A DNA stretch of 37,034 nucleotides from Promethearchaeota archaeon (GCA_014730165.1 WJIS01000034.1:1-37034); one strand, 5' to 3'. Shown: positions 17,311-27,672, counted from the stretch's first letter. Program-made: numbers and translations. Notes: generated from the sequence alone by a model not told the origin.

Positions 17311-19044
17311 CTACATGGAAATTGATCCTTTTCTATAATCTGTCTTTCCTATTAGGGCATTTATGAGAACTGGAGTACCATTTAAACTTATTCTCTTTGC
17401 TTGATTAATGATTTTTTCTATATTTTTTTCAGATTTGACAATAAAACCTTCTGCTCCATATCCTTTTGCGACAACATGATAATTTGTATAATTTAATTGG
17501 GTACCGACATCATCTTTTAGATATTCTACTTGATCTCTTTCTATTTGTGTCCATCCCGCATCATTTCCAACGATGGCAATAATAGGAAGATTATGCCTTA
17601 CGAAGGTATCAAATTCAGCGATACTATATCCACATGCTCCATCACCCCAAAATAACCAAATTTCGGAATCAGGATTTACTAACTTAGCTGCAAGGGCAAA
17701 TCCTGCTCCAACACCCAAGGTTCCGAAGGGTCCTGGATCTAACCAAGATAATGCATTCCTAGGTTTGACAATATACGAGGTTGTAGCAACAAAATCACCT
17801 CCATCCCCGATAATAATACCGTTATCTTCAATTTTTGTATTAATAACTTTTAATAGATTCAAGGGATTTATATAATCTGTTTCAGAATTCGCAAATCTTT
17901 CAATTTTTTGTTTTCCAATTTCTTCATTCTTTCGTAGTGTTTCAAACCAATTATTCCATTTCACAGGATTAAATTCAAAAGACTTACTGAGCTCGACTAA
18001 AAAGGTTCCAGGATCTGCTTGAATTGCTATATTTGGTTTTCTATTTTTCTTTAAATCTTCTTCACTTCGATTAATGGCAATAAAATATCCATTTTTATTA
18101 ATCGAACGCCCATAATTCAACCTAAAATCACATGGCATTCCTGCAATAATTACAACATCTGCTTCTCTTAATGCTTTACTTCTTCCATGCCGAAAATAAC
18201 TGGGATGATCTTTTCTAAATAATCCCCTAGCCATGCTAGCTAAAAAGGTGGGAATGCCAAGCTCTTTAAGTCCAGATTGGAGATCATTAATAATTTCGAC
18301 TCTTTTGGTAGTTTGACCTCCTAAAACTAATAAGGGTTTCTTGGAATTGTTTATTTGTGAAGCAACTTCTTCGAGTTCTTTTTGATCAACTGAAAATGGT
18401 ATAATTTTTTCGTTGTTATCATTTATAATTTCATCCAAAGAGCAAGCAAATAACTTATCTGCATGACGACGAAGATACCAATTTACAACTTTCCCTTTTA
18501 TAGAAGATGTGCTGCCAGATCTTTTTCCGTACCATTCTTTTACAAGCTCTTCATCGTATAACAAATCTATGGGGCATTCAATAAAGACTGGACCAGGAAC
18601 CCCTGACTTAGCAACATCAAAAGCTTCATTGATAGTTTCTACAATATCACAATTCTGTTCAATTTTAGTTCTCCATTTTACAATACTTTCATATAGCTTT
18701 AATTGTTCAATATCTTGTAATGCACCTCTCCCTTGAAGTGCTGTAGCTGCCGCACCTCCAAGTAATATTAAAGGAGACTGAGCCATTTGAGCATTTTTAA
18801 TTGCTGTGATTGAATTAGTTACACCTGGACCTGCAGTTACTACAGCAACTCCAGGAATTCCAGTAAGTCTTGAAATCGCATCCGCCGCAAATACTGCAGT
18901 TGGTTCATGTCGAACGTCGATTACTCTAATACCTTGCTTTTTAGCTCCAACAAGTATAGGGGCAATATGACCACCGCATAAAGTAAAAAGATACTGAACT
19001 TGATTTTTCTTTAATACATTTGCTATTATTTCTCCACCATTCAT
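17311..19044 (-). CDS. ThDP-dependent ILVBL/HACL2-like enzyme (2-hydroxyacyl-CoA lyase 2-like)
   Basis: [97 protein letters not shown] and [68 protein letters not shown] closely resemble the animal ILVBL sequence as recalled. Confidence 0.88.
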   Translation of the reverse strand: MNGGEIIANVLKKNQVQYLFTLCGGHIAPILVGAKKQGIRVIDVRHEPTAVFAADAISRLTGIPGVAVVTAGPGVTNSITAIKNAQMAQSPLILLGGAAATALQGRGALQDIEQLKLYESIVKWRTKIEQNCDIVETINEAFDVAKSGVPGPVFIECPIDLLYDEELVKEWYGKRSGSTSSIKGKVVNWYLRRHADKLFACSLDEIINDNNEKIIPFSVDQKELEEVASQINNSKKPLLVLGGQTTKRVEIINDLQSGLKELGIPTFLASMARGLFRKDHPSYFRHGRSKALREADVVIIAGMPCDFRLNYGRSINKNGYFIAINRSEEDLKKNRKPNIAIQADPGTFLVELSKSFEFNPVKWNNWFETLRKNEEIGKQKIERFANSETDYINPLNLLKVINTKIEDNGIIIGDGGDFVATTSYIVKPRNALSWLDPGPFGTLGVGAGFALAAKLVNPDSEIWLFWGDGACGYSIAEFDTFVRHNLPIIAIVGNDAGWTQIERDQVEYLKDDVGTQLNYTNYHVVAKGYGAEGFIVKSEKNIEKIINQAKRISLNGTPVLINALIGKTDYRKGSISM

Positions 19045-19050
19045 TCTACT

Positions 19051-19437
19051 CTAACCCTCTAAAATGTGTTTATCAGGAATATAACAATTAAACTTACCTG
19101 AGAATACCTTATACTGATCATTATGAATTCCAACTTTTACTTGTGGTTTTGTTGCAATACTATTTTCAATTTCACCTTCCGAAATAAGTAAATCACCCAA
19201 CACAACTGGTTTAAGAAATTTGACTTGAGCTGCAGTTAAAAGAACATGAGGATCATTTACGGTTAACATCGCGGTATAATCTCCAAGACAAAATGTAAAC
19301 CCCCCATGGATGAGATTATGTTTATCCACGATCATCTGTTTCGTTGTAGCTAATTCTACTTTTGCATATCCCTCTCTTAATTCCAAAATCTTACCATTAA
19401 GGTCCTTATCTATTTGAAGGTGTGTTCTTGGCCTCAT
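19051..19437 (-). CDS. Hotdog-fold (PaaI/4HBT-like) thioesterase
   Basis: LRTHL..; VDKHNLIHGGFTFCLGDYTAMLTVNDPHVLLTAAQVKFLKPVVLGDLLISEGEI hotdog pattern; 6-bp gap to the ILVBL-like gene. Confidence 0.85.
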   Translation of the reverse strand: MRPRTHLQIDKDLNGKILELREGYAKVELATTKQMIVDKHNLIHGGFTFCLGDYTAMLTVNDPHVLLTAAQVKFLKPVVLGDLLISEGEIENSIATKPQVKVGIHNDQYKVFSGKFNCYIPDKHILEG

Positions 19438-19633
19438 TTTTTAATTTTTGATATTCATTAAGATGTTCTTATTTAATATATGTTTTATATCTACAATTCT
19501 TTCTAATTCAAAACTAATGGTTATAAAATATAGATTAAGTGTTTTATGGATAAATGAATTTGAACTTGTTATTTTTCATTTTAAGTTATGAATGTTTTGA
19601 GTATGGATTTAATAGATATATAGACACTATTAG

Positions 19634-19648
19634 AGATCATTTAAATAC
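19634..19648 (+). promoter_or_regulatory. Candidate TATA element upstream of flavodoxin gene
   Basis: GATCATTTAAATACA about 25-35 bp upstream of the ATG at 19670, fitting a (near-)leaderless archaeal transcript. Confidence 0.35.
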
Positions 19649-19669
19649 AAACTCAACTATATTCTTTTT

Positions 19670-20191
19670 ATGAAAATATTGGTTTGTTATTATTCCAATA
19701 CGGGTAATACTAAAAAAGTAGCTGAAGCTATTTTTAGTCAAATTCAAAAAAAAAATCATGAAGCAGAGATTAAAAGTATTAAAAAGCTTGATCATAGCAG
19801 TTTAAAGGATTATGATTTAGTATTTTTAGGTTCTGGAATATATGCTAGCAGAATTCATAAATCAATTATTAAAGTACTAAAGAAAATAGAACAATTTCCA
19901 AAAAAATTTGCATTCTTTTGTACTCATGCTAGTTTAGAGTTCTATCAAAAACCTTTTAAAAAGGTTATGAGAATTCTGAACAAAAACAATGTTGACGTAA
20001 TTGGAGAATTTGACTGCGTAGGAGAGAATATTGGAATACCTGAAGAACAACAAAATGCTATGTTAGAGAAATTACCACCTGATCAAAAAGAAAGAGCTAT
20101 ACAAGATAAAGACAAAATTAAAGGCCACCCAGATGCTGCTGATCTCGTAAATGCCCAAGCTTTTGCTTCTCAAGTCTTAAAAAAAGTTTAA
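19670..20191 (+). CDS. Flavodoxin-family protein
   Basis: MKILVCYYSNTGNTKKVAEAIFSQI FMN phosphate loop; YDLVFLGSGIYASRIHKSI; FAFFCTHAS. Confidence 0.9.
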   Translation: MKILVCYYSNTGNTKKVAEAIFSQIQKKNHEAEIKSIKKLDHSSLKDYDLVFLGSGIYASRIHKSIIKVLKKIEQFPKKFAFFCTHASLEFYQKPFKKVMRILNKNNVDVIGEFDCVGENIGIPEEQQNAMLEKLPPDQKERAIQDKDKIKGHPDAADLVNAQAFASQVLKKV

Positions 20192-20248
20192 CTTGCGTAA
20201 CCTATTATATAACCACTTTATTTATCTAAGTTAAATTTATAAGAATAT

Positions 20249-20941
20249 CTAATCCATAATGAAATTTGTACTTGCTTCGAGGTGGATTCTTAGTGTATCG
20301 AATAAGGGAATATCTATATCCTCGGGTTTTATTATTAGTGGTAATTCTGTACATCCTAATATAATTCCTTCTGCTCCTTGACCTATTAATCCATTTATCG
20401 TTTTTATTATTTCTTTTTTGGTATCTTCTAAAAATTTTCCTTGGGCAAGTTCGTTATAGATTGCTTTATGAATGAAATCTCTTTCCACTGAATTAGGTAA
20501 TAACACCTTTAAATTATGTTTATCCATTAGGCGATCTGTATAGAACCCCCCTTCCATTGTAAACTTTGTTCCTAAAAGACCAACTTTTCCTACTTCGGCT
20601 TCTTTTATTCTCTCCGCTGTCGCATCAACCACATGAATTAGGGGAATTGATATTTTTGCTTCAACTATATTAGCTATTCGATGCATTGTATTTGAACATA
20701 TCATAATCGCATCGCAACCAGCTAATTCTAAATTATTTGATATCTTTAATATAATCTCAGCTAATTCATCCCATTCATTTTTATTTTGTAAGTTGAGAAT
20801 CTCATCAAAATTAACAGAATAGAGGAGTAACCTTGCAGAATTCCACCCGCCAAGTTTTTCCTTCACCATTTCATTAACGATCCTATAGTATTCTAATGTA
20901 CTTTCCCAACTCATCCCTCCGATCATCCCTAATAATTTCAT
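20249..20941 (-). CDS. Aspartate/glutamate (amino-acid) racemase family protein
   Basis: LGMIGGMSWESTLEYYRIVNE; catalytic Cys contexts MICSNTMH and ILGCTELPL. Confidence 0.92.
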   Translation of the reverse strand: MKLLGMIGGMSWESTLEYYRIVNEMVKEKLGGWNSARLLLYSVNFDEILNLQNKNEWDELAEIILKISNNLELAGCDAIMICSNTMHRIANIVEAKISIPLIHVVDATAERIKEAEVGKVGLLGTKFTMEGGFYTDRLMDKHNLKVLLPNSVERDFIHKAIYNELAQGKFLEDTKKEIIKTINGLIGQGAEGIILGCTELPLIIKPEDIDIPLFDTLRIHLEASTNFIMD

Positions 20942-21277
20942 TGCTGAATCTCCTTCATATGATATTATGCTTTTAAGATAAAGATCTAAGAATCTATTTA
21001 AAAACTTTAAGATTCCACCAATTCTAAAACAATTTTGTTAAAATTTTTTGGTTTTTGCTACATTGGATTGAGATATCCGATAATAAAAAAAGTTTATATT
21101 TATAATTATTATAGTCGTTTCTATTATTAAGAAATATTTTTTTCTCTTCTATCGAGGAGTTTATATTTTAATATGAGTTCGTGGAAATGAATTTATCCTA
21201 TAAACTACAAGTTTATTATGAAATAATCTGTATTTACTATTAAGTAATTTAAAAAAAATGAATTTGTGTTTTAAAAT

Positions 21278-22246
21278 ATGGAAATTCAACCTGGAAAAAT
21301 GATTCTTAATGGAATCATTTATGCTTTATTATATATAGGAGCACCCTTGATAATCTTGTTTTTACTCGATTTCTATAATATTATCAACTTCAGCAGTTAT
21401 TTTTTTACGGGTATATTGATTTTTGGTATTATAGGAACTGTGATGGCGGTACTTAAGGCAGCATATCCCAAGGATTCAGCTAAAAATAGAGTAATAATGT
21501 TTCTTATTACAATTTACTCTGGAGTTTATCTTTTCTACATATTTGGTGGTTTTGATCCAACCGCAGAATTGGGTAATTTCTCAATCAGCACCTCTCAGAT
21601 CTCCGTCTTTTTAGGTCTTAAGTTAATAGCATGGTTGGCCTTAATAAGTGCTGGAGTTAGAAGTTTACAATACTTTTTCGAAGCCTTGGAATTAAGAGGA
21701 GTGGAAAAGGATTCTCTAAAGTATAAGAAACGAGCAAAACCAAGTTTGTTATTCAAAGTCATTGGAACTTTAATTAGCATTGGCTTAGCTTTTTATATTA
21801 TAAGTGTAATTGGAAGTGGTGTAATGATTAGACCAAATTTACAGAATTTTTCACCAGATTATGATGATGCTGGGACTCCTGTTGATCCTTCTGATGATAC
21901 ATTTAATATGACAATTACATTTGGAGTTTCTAACAATGGGATATATCCTTTAAGAGGTCTCATTATTCATGCAGAAATTTGGTCATTAACGAGTGAAAAT
22001 ACGACTGCTTTACCCCTTAATACTAAAGTAGGTGAATCACCAAATGTTGCTTATGGTGATATAGCTCCATTTTCTGAGATAACCGCACAAAATATCACAA
22101 TTATAATAGATAGTAATTATGATGAAGATTTGGCTGAATATGATGCAACTCTTGAAATTTTGTTAGATATATCACTATCTTTTGGTGGAATATCAATCAA
22201 TCTCAATATAACATTTCCCACTCCATGGACCGCCCCAATCCCTTAA
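21278..22246 (+). CDS. Membrane protein with extracytoplasmic beta-rich C-terminal domain (LEA2/WHy-like?)
   Basis: About four N-terminal TM segments plus TM ending near residue 185; C-terminal TFNMTITFGVSNNGIYPLRGLIIHAEIWSLTSENT...NITIIIDSN...ISINLNITFPTPW. Confidence 0.65.
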   Translation: MEIQPGKMILNGIIYALLYIGAPLIILFLLDFYNIINFSSYFFTGILIFGIIGTVMAVLKAAYPKDSAKNRVIMFLITIYSGVYLFYIFGGFDPTAELGNFSISTSQISVFLGLKLIAWLALISAGVRSLQYFFEALELRGVEKDSLKYKKRAKPSLLFKVIGTLISIGLAFYIISVIGSGVMIRPNLQNFSPDYDDAGTPVDPSDDTFNMTITFGVSNNGIYPLRGLIIHAEIWSLTSENTTALPLNTKVGESPNVAYGDIAPFSEITAQNITIIIDSNYDEDLAEYDATLEILLDISLSFGGISINLNITFPTPWTAPIP

Positions 22247-22273
22247 AATCTTATTTTTTTTTCTTATTTATTT

Positions 22274-23455
22274 TTAGAGAAATTTTGCGATTTTCATAGA
22301 ATTATAACGTTCCTTATTAAACTTCAAATAGATTCTCGCATCAATCACAGATAATCTCTCACAAATAATTTTTCTTAATTCTTTCTTCGAATATTTTGTT
22401 TTCTTATCTGGCTTAATTCCTTTAATTGACAGGTATAACATAATTTTTTTAGAGTCATGAAATTTATTCTCCTTATCTAATTCATGCAATAAAGAATGCT
22501 TTAGTTGCTTTAATACGAAGGAATAAAGACCTTCCTTTTTTGTATAGTATCTATTAAGTTCAATTGTTTCCCAGAAGGACTTACGAGTGGGAATTGTAAT
22601 ATTTCGAACTATTAATCTTCTTTCTTTATTTTTCCGAAGTTCCCCCAAAAAAACCCCACGATTAAAAAATAAATCTGCAGAGCACGCTACTTCGCTTGAT
22701 CCTGGATTGAAAATCCAATTTTCAATTCTATATTGTTTATGAAAATGTCCTAAAGCTAAATAGTCAATCTTTTTCTTTAAAGTTTGTATTTTATCATAAG
22801 GAACTCCCGGTACGTTCTTCATTTGACCAAGAATTCCGAAGTGTTGTAATAATATATTAAAAGAGCCATTTTTTTTTTTAATAGCGTTATTTATTTTGTT
22901 TATGTGTTCTATCGGCGTTTGTCCTGTGTACTTAGTTCCATAGATCTTTATTTGACCAAATCGAATGCAACCTCCTTTCCGAGTTTCGAAGTCATATGGA
23001 TTAAACCTAATGGAAACATCGCTTTTTTCCTCGGCGTCTAATAAAATAATTAATCCTAATATATTCAGTAATTCTAACCAAGATTGCCTTCTGGAAACCC
23101 TTAAACCTCTGGAGTATTTCCGTAAATCATGGTTTCCTTCTATTGCAATAATTGGAATTCTGCCGCCAGTAGAATTATTAAATTTCTGTAAAATTTGGAT
23201 TATTTTTATTAGTTTCTCTGGAAGAATGTCTATTGAAGTAAAAACATCTCCTCCGAGTAAAATAAATTTTACTCTTTTTGTAATTCCAACATATAAAATC
23301 GATTTAAAAGCAGAAATAAAATCATCCGCTCTCTCTTCATTTTGATATTGAGCACATCCAAGATGTATATCACTTGCATGGAGAAATCTTATAGGATATT
23401 CAAACTTCATATCATGAATTCCATTGATTTTAATATAACTCGGTATTTGTGTCAT
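22274..23455 (-). CDS. Mre11/SbcD-like metallophosphoesterase
   Basis: All phosphoesterase motifs: RFLHASDIHLG, FILLGGDVF, IIAIEGNHDLR, ILLQHFG, YLALGHFHKQY. Confidence 0.87.
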   Translation of the reverse strand: MTQIPSYIKINGIHDMKFEYPIRFLHASDIHLGCAQYQNEERADDFISAFKSILYVGITKRVKFILLGGDVFTSIDILPEKLIKIIQILQKFNNSTGGRIPIIAIEGNHDLRKYSRGLRVSRRQSWLELLNILGLIILLDAEEKSDVSIRFNPYDFETRKGGCIRFGQIKIYGTKYTGQTPIEHINKINNAIKKKNGSFNILLQHFGILGQMKNVPGVPYDKIQTLKKKIDYLALGHFHKQYRIENWIFNPGSSEVACSADLFFNRGVFLGELRKNKERRLIVRNITIPTRKSFWETIELNRYYTKKEGLYSFVLKQLKHSLLHELDKENKFHDSKKIMLYLSIKGIKPDKKTKYSKKELRKIICERLSVIDARIYLKFNKERYNSMKIAKFL

Positions 23456-23748
23456 ACTGATAAATTATACTTTCCTATAGAATAAGGGTCAATAGTGTGG
23501 ATCGAATATAAAATGGTAAACTCTAAGAAAATTGTGAAATATTTTCTTTTATGGTTAATACTTCTAAAAATGAATTATAATTGCGAGAATATTCTTAACA
23601 AAAAACTTAAGAATATAGGACTATAAATATTTGGTTTTAAATTAATAAATTAGGGGACTACCTTAATTTAAATCCTACATAATAATATATCAAGAAACGG
23701 GATTAAAATTTTAAGTGGATCCGACAAAAATAATCTCTTGGAAAATTT

Positions 23749-24939
23749 ATGAAGCTCTTACAGCTTTGTTGGGAAGATCAAAATAGATTATTATTTAAAT
23801 TTCAAAAAGAACAAGAAGATCGGAAAATTATTCCTGAAAATATCAAAAGTATTAATCTAAAGTTTGAATTAGCAAAAGTTCATGAAAGAGCTTCACATAT
23901 TATCCAACAACCGTTTTTAGTTTCAATAAAAGATATTCATTTTGCAGCAAGTATTATATTTTTTTCTGTGGATTTGGAGAGATTGACAGATTTTGAAGAT
24001 TTACAGATAAAAGTCATAAGACTTACGATCTTTTTCCATTCTGGAGGAAGAGATGAGATTTTTATAAATAAATCCTTCCACCTATCAGAAATTACCTATG
24101 ATGAGGGAGAGTTTTTAGAAATTACGGAAGAGGAATTGATTTATGAAGAGAAAACAAGATATTCTGTAAAAACAAAAAAGGTATCCAAAAATAAAAAATC
24201 AGATCGGGAAAAAAGCAGTAAAACTAAGAAAATCTCTCACAGTAGAAATATACAGAGATATTCTAACAGACAACAGACTGAATGTTCAATACCTCTCTCT
24301 GAAGCAGAATATTTAAGATGGTTAGAATTGAAGGGAGATAAAACATGGGATACTACCTTGTTTGAGATAAGAAAAGCATATAAGAAATTTAATGATCTTG
24401 AATTAGAAGTAAAAGAACTAAACTCTGTAATAAAGCAAATAGCCTTAAATAGTTCAAAAGCCCCTAAAAGCCCTATGTATTTACAAGCCCCGGCAAGTAC
24501 TCCTACACACCCATCTAATTTAAATCCTCCAACTAGTTCTGGACCACCAGAAGTAAACTCTAAATATTCATTGAATCAAGAAAACGCAAAAAAGGTTTTT
24601 CGAGATCAGAAAGACCCAAATTCATTGAAAGGACAAATAGCAGTAATGAGGGAAATGAAAGAAAAGTTTGAAAAAATAACGGATGTTAAAGAATTACTAT
24701 TGAAAGTTCCCGAAGAGGAAGTATCCAAAACAAGAGCGAAGACAGATCATTTGGGGTTTTTAGAATTTAAGCAAAAGAAAATTGATGAGGAGCGGAATAA
24801 GAAAATAGAACGATTAAAAGAATTGGGCTTTGAGAAAGAAGTTGAAGATCTCACAATAGAACAGTTAGAAGATCAAATTGAAATTCTTCTTGCAAAAGAG
24901 AAACTGCTCGAGGATAATAGAGAACAATCGGAAGAGTGA
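23749..24939 (+). CDS. Multi-region hypothetical protein: globular N-terminus, Pro/Ser-rich linker, coiled coils
   Basis: 396-aa uninterrupted ORF; linker NSSKAPKSPMYLQAPASTPTHPSNLNPPTSSGPPEVNS flanked by Lys/Glu-rich helices. Confidence 0.7.
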   Translation: MKLLQLCWEDQNRLLFKFQKEQEDRKIIPENIKSINLKFELAKVHERASHIIQQPFLVSIKDIHFAASIIFFSVDLERLTDFEDLQIKVIRLTIFFHSGGRDEIFINKSFHLSEITYDEGEFLEITEEELIYEEKTRYSVKTKKVSKNKKSDREKSSKTKKISHSRNIQRYSNRQQTECSIPLSEAEYLRWLELKGDKTWDTTLFEIRKAYKKFNDLELEVKELNSVIKQIALNSSKAPKSPMYLQAPASTPTHPSNLNPPTSSGPPEVNSKYSLNQENAKKVFRDQKDPNSLKGQIAVMREMKEKFEKITDVKELLLKVPEEEVSKTRAKTDHLGFLEFKQKKIDEERNKKIERLKELGFEKEVEDLTIEQLEDQIEILLAKEKLLEDNREQSEE

Positions 24940-24986
24940 TAAATTATTCAATAAAAAAAATTTAGGTAAGAAAAATAGATATATTA

Positions 24987-26177
24987 TTAATTTTTAACTT
25001 TATACTCAAGTCCATCTATAATCTCTATTAGATCTAATACTTCAAATCCAAAATTGAACTTTTCATTAGCATCGTTTAAATTTGTTTTACAAAATGGGCA
25101 TGTTGAGGATAATATTACTGCTTCAGTTTCTCGCGCTTCTCTTAACCTTTTTTCTGAGATTTCTAATGACCATTCAGGATACCCAATCTTTACTCCTCCT
25201 CCCGCTCCACAACACCATGAATGATTTTTATTTCTTTCCATTTCCACTAATTCTAATCCTGGTATTGATCGATATATAGCTCTTGGGATCTCATAAATAT
25301 TCATGTGTCGTCCTAGATGACAAGGGTCATGGTATGTAACCTTCTTTTTAAAATCGGATTTAAATTCAATTTTATTCTCATTGATCAAATCATTTATCAA
25401 TTCTGCGGTATGTAGGACTTCAAAATCAAATTCAATCCCAAATTTTTTGAAATCCTTTTTAAGAGTTCTATAACAACCCGCACAAGACGTAATTACTTTT
25501 GAAGCTCCAGTTTCTTCTATTTTTTCTATATTGTATTGCATAAATTCTTTACACTTCTCAACTTGACCAGTTCTTAGCATAGGACTAGTGCAACAATGTT
25601 CATCTATTAGAGTGAAATCTATATTTGCCTTTTTCAAGAATCTAAGGGTGGCATCTCTTAAACTTTTTTGCCGGTAGTTTGAAGTACATCCAATAAAATA
25701 AACCCATTCAGCTTTATCGGGTAAATTATATTCTTCTTTCAGATCATTATTATTTGAGTTTGGTTCACCATAAGGATTCCACATTTCTGGGTTTGTAGCT
25801 CTTTCAATTAGCTTTTCTTGATTTTTTGCCGGTCCAATTTCCTTTACTGCCACTTCCCTTAAAGATTCTATGATATCTACAATGTAATCCGCATGAGGTG
25901 CTTGACATGCATCCATACAAGCTCCACAAGTAGGACATGCAAAAATTACATCCTTAATATCATCATTCCATTCTAATTCTCCTAGAATTAATCCTCGAGT
26001 GGTTCTAATCCTTCCGGATGCCCAGAATGATTCGAAGAGATGTTTTTCACCAGACGGACAAGACATCATAAATTCTTTATAAGAATACTTACAGGTGCTG
26101 CATTTGATACAATGATCAAATGCTAATTCTATAAACTTTTTTCCCATTATTTCATCTGATATTTCAATTTCAGTCAA
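24987..26177 (-). CDS. HdrD/GlpC-like (Fe-S) oxidoreductase with CCG domains
   Basis: CIKCSTCKYSYKEFMMSCPSG and CPTCGACMDACQAP clusters; CCTSPMLRTGQ and WCCGAGGGVK CCG motifs. Confidence 0.85.
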   Translation of the reverse strand: MTEIEISDEIMGKKFIELAFDHCIKCSTCKYSYKEFMMSCPSGEKHLFESFWASGRIRTTRGLILGELEWNDDIKDVIFACPTCGACMDACQAPHADYIVDIIESLREVAVKEIGPAKNQEKLIERATNPEMWNPYGEPNSNNNDLKEEYNLPDKAEWVYFIGCTSNYRQKSLRDATLRFLKKANIDFTLIDEHCCTSPMLRTGQVEKCKEFMQYNIEKIEETGASKVITSCAGCYRTLKKDFKKFGIEFDFEVLHTAELINDLINENKIEFKSDFKKKVTYHDPCHLGRHMNIYEIPRAIYRSIPGLELVEMERNKNHSWCCGAGGGVKIGYPEWSLEISEKRLREARETEAVILSSTCPFCKTNLNDANEKFNFGFEVLDLIEIIDGLEYKVKN

Positions 26178-26178
26178 C

Positions 26179-27660
26179 TTACGTATTCCACCTCCCTGGA
26201 TTAAATATGTGATTAGGATCCATACATTGTTTTATTTTCTCAAATAAATTAAGCCACCCTGGATTTATCTTCTTTCTTAACTTTGCCGTCATCCAAGTTG
26301 GAGTTTTATATGGAATGCATCCTTTAGATATGCAAAAATCTGTTATTTCTTCAAGAAGGTGGTGGATTCTCTCTTCTTCTCCATCTTTATATTTATTAAA
26401 TCTAATTATTGGTCTAAAAATACCATAATGCCCTGATTTCATGATTTTCATGTAGATGAATGCTGGGACTTTGTGTTTTTGAAAGATAATATTCACTTGT
26501 TCAATCAATTCTTCCAATTTATGAATTGGAGCATAAGACCCAAACCAAGTTAAACCAGAATATTCTACTAAAGACAGCAATACTGCTGGTAAATCTAAAT
26601 GGCACCGAACACGTAAATTGAAGATCTTTGCAAATTCGTCAACATCAGCGATAATGATGTTTTTACCTTTCTTTTTTAATTCTTCAAATTTAGCTTCTAC
26701 AATTTCCGATTTAGCATCAAGAAGTTTTTTTGTTTTCCCTGATATAGGAAAAAGTGCAGCAAAATCGGGTTCACCAGGAACTTTTTTCGGTTCTGGGATC
26801 TCTACAGTCATTTTTACAACTTCAGTACTTACAGCGGAAATATCATCAATAACATCAGTTTTCCCAACTTCTCTAATAACTGAAGCAACATCTTTCAATC
26901 CAAAGACGAGTGCTAAAAAGGTTTTTTTATAGGCAGGATTGGGCCATAATTGAACGGCACATTTTGTCACCAATCCCGTCATCCCTTGCCAATTTACGAA
27001 TAATCCCATTAAATCGGGCATTGGATATCGACACCACCAGCTATCTACATCTGCTTCTTCTTTACCATAAAAACATGAACCAATTCTTGCTATCTCACCA
27101 TTTGCAGTTATAACCTCTAATCCATTGATAGAATCTCCCATTGATCCAATTTTACATGAAAGATTATTCATTCCACTAAGAATAGCATTTCCTACCACTC
27201 CCGCATAAGGTGGGGCGTATGGGTAACTATAACGTAAATTTGGATAATTATCATCAAGACGTTTTTTTAATTGGCCAAACGTAACTCCTGGTTCCAATAA
27301 AGCATACATCATATCTTCATTTATATGGAGAATTCTATTCATCTTTTTACTGAAATCTACAATAATTCCACCTTGTTGAGGAATAGTAAGTCCTCCTACG
27401 TTATTACCTGTTATATAGGGGACGATCGGAATACTATTTGAATTACAAAATTTCACTAACTCTACTAATTGCTGATTATTCTCTGGTAAGACTACAAAAT
27501 CTGGCATTTTAGCTTCACATTCTGTCATATCATAAGAATAAGGATATAAATCCACGACTCGCTGACTAACATTCTCGCCCCCAAAAATTTTAATTAATTC
27601 ATTACTAACATTTTCTTTACTTATCTTATCACTAATTCGCTTTTCCTCAGTTTCTGTCAT
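26179..27660 (-). CDS. FAD-binding (PCMH/VAO-type) oxidoreductase, GlcD-like
   Basis: PDFVVLPENNQQLVELVKFCNSNSIPIVPYITGNNVGGLTIPQQGGIIVDFSKKMNRIL...GVTFGQL; C-terminal DPNHIFNPGRWNT; 1-bp gap to the Fe-S partner. Confidence 0.88.
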   Translation of the reverse strand: MTETEEKRISDKISKENVSNELIKIFGGENVSQRVVDLYPYSYDMTECEAKMPDFVVLPENNQQLVELVKFCNSNSIPIVPYITGNNVGGLTIPQQGGIIVDFSKKMNRILHINEDMMYALLEPGVTFGQLKKRLDDNYPNLRYSYPYAPPYAGVVGNAILSGMNNLSCKIGSMGDSINGLEVITANGEIARIGSCFYGKEEADVDSWWCRYPMPDLMGLFVNWQGMTGLVTKCAVQLWPNPAYKKTFLALVFGLKDVASVIREVGKTDVIDDISAVSTEVVKMTVEIPEPKKVPGEPDFAALFPISGKTKKLLDAKSEIVEAKFEELKKKGKNIIIADVDEFAKIFNLRVRCHLDLPAVLLSLVEYSGLTWFGSYAPIHKLEELIEQVNIIFQKHKVPAFIYMKIMKSGHYGIFRPIIRFNKYKDGEEERIHHLLEEITDFCISKGCIPYKTPTWMTAKLRKKINPGWLNLFEKIKQCMDPNHIFNPGRWNT

Positions 27661-27672
27661 TTTTTCACCTAT

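Noticed and set aside
17573-18736. Plus-strand ORFs 17573..17875 and 18509..18736
   Set aside because: Antisense to the well-supported ILVBL-like CDS.
20942-21277. Long intergenic gap checked for tRNA/ncRNA
   Set aside because: No cloverleaf, T-loop consensus or GC-rich island visible; no support for an RNA gene.
22965-23345. Plus-strand ORF 22965..23345 (126 aa)
   Set aside because: Antisense to Mre11-like motifs that are unambiguous on the minus strand.
26618-27113. Plus-strand ORFs 26618..26932 and 26910..27113
   Set aside because: Antisense to the FAD oxidoreductase; Ser/Phe-rich shadow composition.
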